Shown: in pieces, positions 62,601-64,000 of the stretch
How the letters are laid out: each line of letters begins with the position of its first letter
Numbering within the stretch: position 1 is the stretch's first letter
DNA from: Karalla daura
Taxonomy: Eukaryota > Chordata > Actinopteri > Chaetodontiformes > Leiognathidae
Length of the DNA stretch: 64,000 nt
NCBI GenBank assembly: GCA_029224185.1
Contig: CM055189.1
Span: forward strand, 28,457,457 to 28,521,456
Direction of reading: 5' to 3'
Position numbers and translations under genes: made by a program
The notes under the pieces: model-generated
Databases searched by the model: none
What the model saw: only the letters and a program-made list of their open reading frames with translations
What the model was told of the DNA's origin: nothing

Positions 62601-64000
62601 CCCAGTGCAGCCTTTTCTCTCCAAAAGCCCCCATTCATTGTCCCACCACTGCCATCAATGTTAAACGTTACACTACTCCTCGCGACTGTGGCCACAGTTC
62701 TCACAGTACACACACCAAATCGTGTCAGGGCGTTCTGGAGACTCTCCCCTACGGCTTGACAGTTAGCTCATGTTCCAGATTGGGGAAAGCGTTGTGTCCA
62801 TAGAGCCAAAAGTTTATCACGTGGCCAATTTGGCTTTTTCCTATAAGAATGAATGGGAAAAACAGAACTCCACAAACAAACATTCGCAACGTTGCCATAC
62901 TTTGACTTTGAAACTTCATTTTATTTCAAAAATTGAAGAAGCTTGTGGTGTGTTTGTGTAGCGAGTTGCACGCTGATAGGTTGTATGGTTTTTCAGCAGC
63001 ACCTCTTCTCGACGACCATGTGCTCAGGTACCTTCTCCATTGTCTCGTCTGCTGACATGGTAATACAAAGTGATGAGGCGTCCAGCTTCAATGCATCCCA
63101 GCAGATGGCACAGGCCCTGGGAGACTCCCAGAGTTTGAAAGGGCCCCCTCAGCATTGGGCATGTCCAATCTCTTCTGAGCACCGGGCCGACATGCCGGAT
63201 CGCTGCAAAATCAGCTCTCGTTTCGCTCTTTTCACGCTGCTCCCAGCCACACCCTAAGCAGCAGACAAATTATTTTTTCCAGTTTTGTAGGAAAATTGGT
63301 GCTCTCTCATGCGGGGTAGGCCATAAACCCGTGCGCCTTATGAAATTTTAAATGACGAGCCTCGTCTTAGGCCCAGTGCAGCCTTTTCTCTCCATAAGCC
63401 CCCATTCATTTTCCCACCGCTGCCATCAATGTTAAACGTTACACTACTCCTCGCGACTGTGGCCACAGTTCTCATAGTACACACACCAAATCGTGTCAGG
63501 GCGTTCTGGAGACTCTCCCCTACGGCGTGACAGTGAGCTCATATTCCAGATTGGGGAAAGCGTTGTGTCCATAGAGCCAAAAGTTTATCACGTGGCCAAT
63601 TTGGCTTTTTCCCATAAGAATGAATGGGAAAAACAGAACTCCACAAACAAACATTCGCAACGTTGCCATACTTTGACTTTGAAACTTCATTTTATTTCAA
63701 AAATTGAAGAAGCTTGTGGTGTGTTTGTGTAGCGAGTTGCACGCTGATAGGTTGTATGGTTTTTCAGCAGCACCTCTTCTCGACGACCATGTGCTCAGGT
63801 ACCTTCTCCATTGTCTCGTCTGCTGACATGGTAATACAAAGTGATGAGGCGTCCAGCTTCAATGCACCCCAGCAGACTGCACAGGCCCTGGGTGACTCCC
63901 AGAGTTTGAAAGGGCCCCCTCAGCATTGGGCATGTCCAATCTCTTCTGAGCACCGGGCCGACATGCCGGATCGCTGCAAAATCAGCTCTCGTTTCGCTCT
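59646..64000. repeat. Mixed units to the right window edge
   Basis: Units start at 59646, 60413, 61183, 61952, 62722 and 63493, the last cut by the window end. The unit at 59646 has private small changes: 'attttaatttc' and one T fewer in 'tatggttttcag'. The unit at 60413 has 'gctttctgg', 'ttcagcgtg' and 'cataaaaatg'. The units at 61952 and 62722 are a close pair (770 bp apart) with 'gacagttagctcatg' and 'ccaaaagtttatcacg'. The unit at 62722 shares 'gttgtgtccatag' with the next one at 63493. No genes are seen. Confidence 0.83.

Larger units (their letters stand above)
1..64000. repeat. Satellite DNA array, ~769 bp monomer, fills the window
   Basis: The same ~769 bp sequence repeats head to tail, always in the same orientation, from the first base to the last. 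The phase mark GTGTCA (after 'aaatc') occurs at 11, 782, 1552, 2319, 3085, 3855 and so on to 63493, giving 83 starts. Intervals are 766-772 bp apart from one of 1197 bp. No single-copy sequence, inversion or inserted element breaks the array. The window begins 10 bases before a unit start and ends about 508 bases into the last unit, so the array continues past both edges. The scale and HOR organisation are those of eukaryotic satellite DNA. A centromeric or heterochromatic location is inferred, not shown. The family is not one I can name. Confidence 0.97.

Noticed and set aside
1..64000. CRISPR array or bacterial repeat locus
   Set aside because: The repeat period is ~769 bp with no unique spacers between short repeats, and there are no cas genes or any bacterial coding density.
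1..64000. rDNA, 5S, snRNA or tRNA tandem cluster
   Set aside because: I found no rRNA core motifs, no recognisable A/B box pair and no snRNA-like segment in the monomer on either strand.
1..64000. CENP-B box
   Set aside because: I scanned a monomer for the TTCG....A..CGGG pattern on both strands. The nearest strings, around 'tttcgctcttttcacg' and 'cccgtgcgcc', do not fit the required bases. A computed motif scan could overturn this.
1..64000. Array of LTRs or an autonomous mobile element
   Set aside because: There is no TG...CA bounded repeat with target-site duplications, no transposase or reverse transcriptase frame, and no change of orientation.

Overview
The whole 64 kb window is one uninterrupted head-to-tail satellite DNA array. 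I see no gene, RNA gene, intact transposon or unique flanking sequence, and both edges lie inside the array. The monomer is about 765-772 bp. Taking the GTG of the conserved 'aaatcGTGTCA' motif as the phase mark, I located 83 unit starts by eye, from 11 to 63493. Every interval is 766-772 bp except one of 1197 bp, where two units are fused by a deletion. Long non-coding tandem arrays with higher-order repeats point to a eukaryotic chromosome (centromeric, pericentromeric or another heterochromatic block). The moderate CpG content and a CCCAT...ATGGG hairpin motif remind me of vertebrate, perhaps teleost, repeats. That taxonomic guess is weak and I do not recognise the family by name.

Monomers fall into linked sequence types. 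Type A is about 770 bp: it has AAACAAAC before ATTCGC, 'gagtcttgtgg', 'gcgag...gattgg', 'tctgagcacc' and usually a 'ttaaacgacg...ccaaaag...ccaccact...cacagt' right end. Type B is about 767 bp: it has a single AAAC, 'gaagcttgtgg' with a HindIII site, 'gcgcg...gatagg', 'tcttagcacc' and a 'tctatatgacg...ccataag...ccaccgct...catagt' right end. Many units are A/B recombinants. Four small indels explain nearly all the length classes.

Layout. 1-10774: mixed units, including a divergent island at 2319-3854. 10775-18464: two copies of a five-monomer, 3845 bp higher-order repeat (HOR). 19235-22302: four B-like units forming two 1534 bp dimers. 22303-28452: irregular A/B alternation. 28453-46121: a young nine-monomer, 6915 bp HOR in two full copies plus a partial third, whose last part carries an extra 1536 bp dimer duplication. 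46490-48084: a domain boundary with a recombinant monomer, a diverged unit and a deletion of about 345 bp. 48085-56564: an older, distinct domain with a 3855 bp five-monomer period. 56565-64000: 1540 bp dimers, then mixed single units.

Open reading frames of 60-178 codons recur only because the DNA recurs. Their differences between copies are largely amino-acid changing, stops move freely, and frames overlap on both strands, so I call no CDS. The items of most biological interest are the nested HOR structure, conserved short dyad-symmetric motifs inside each monomer (candidate protein-binding or cruciform sites), and the visible record of unequal exchange and gene conversion.
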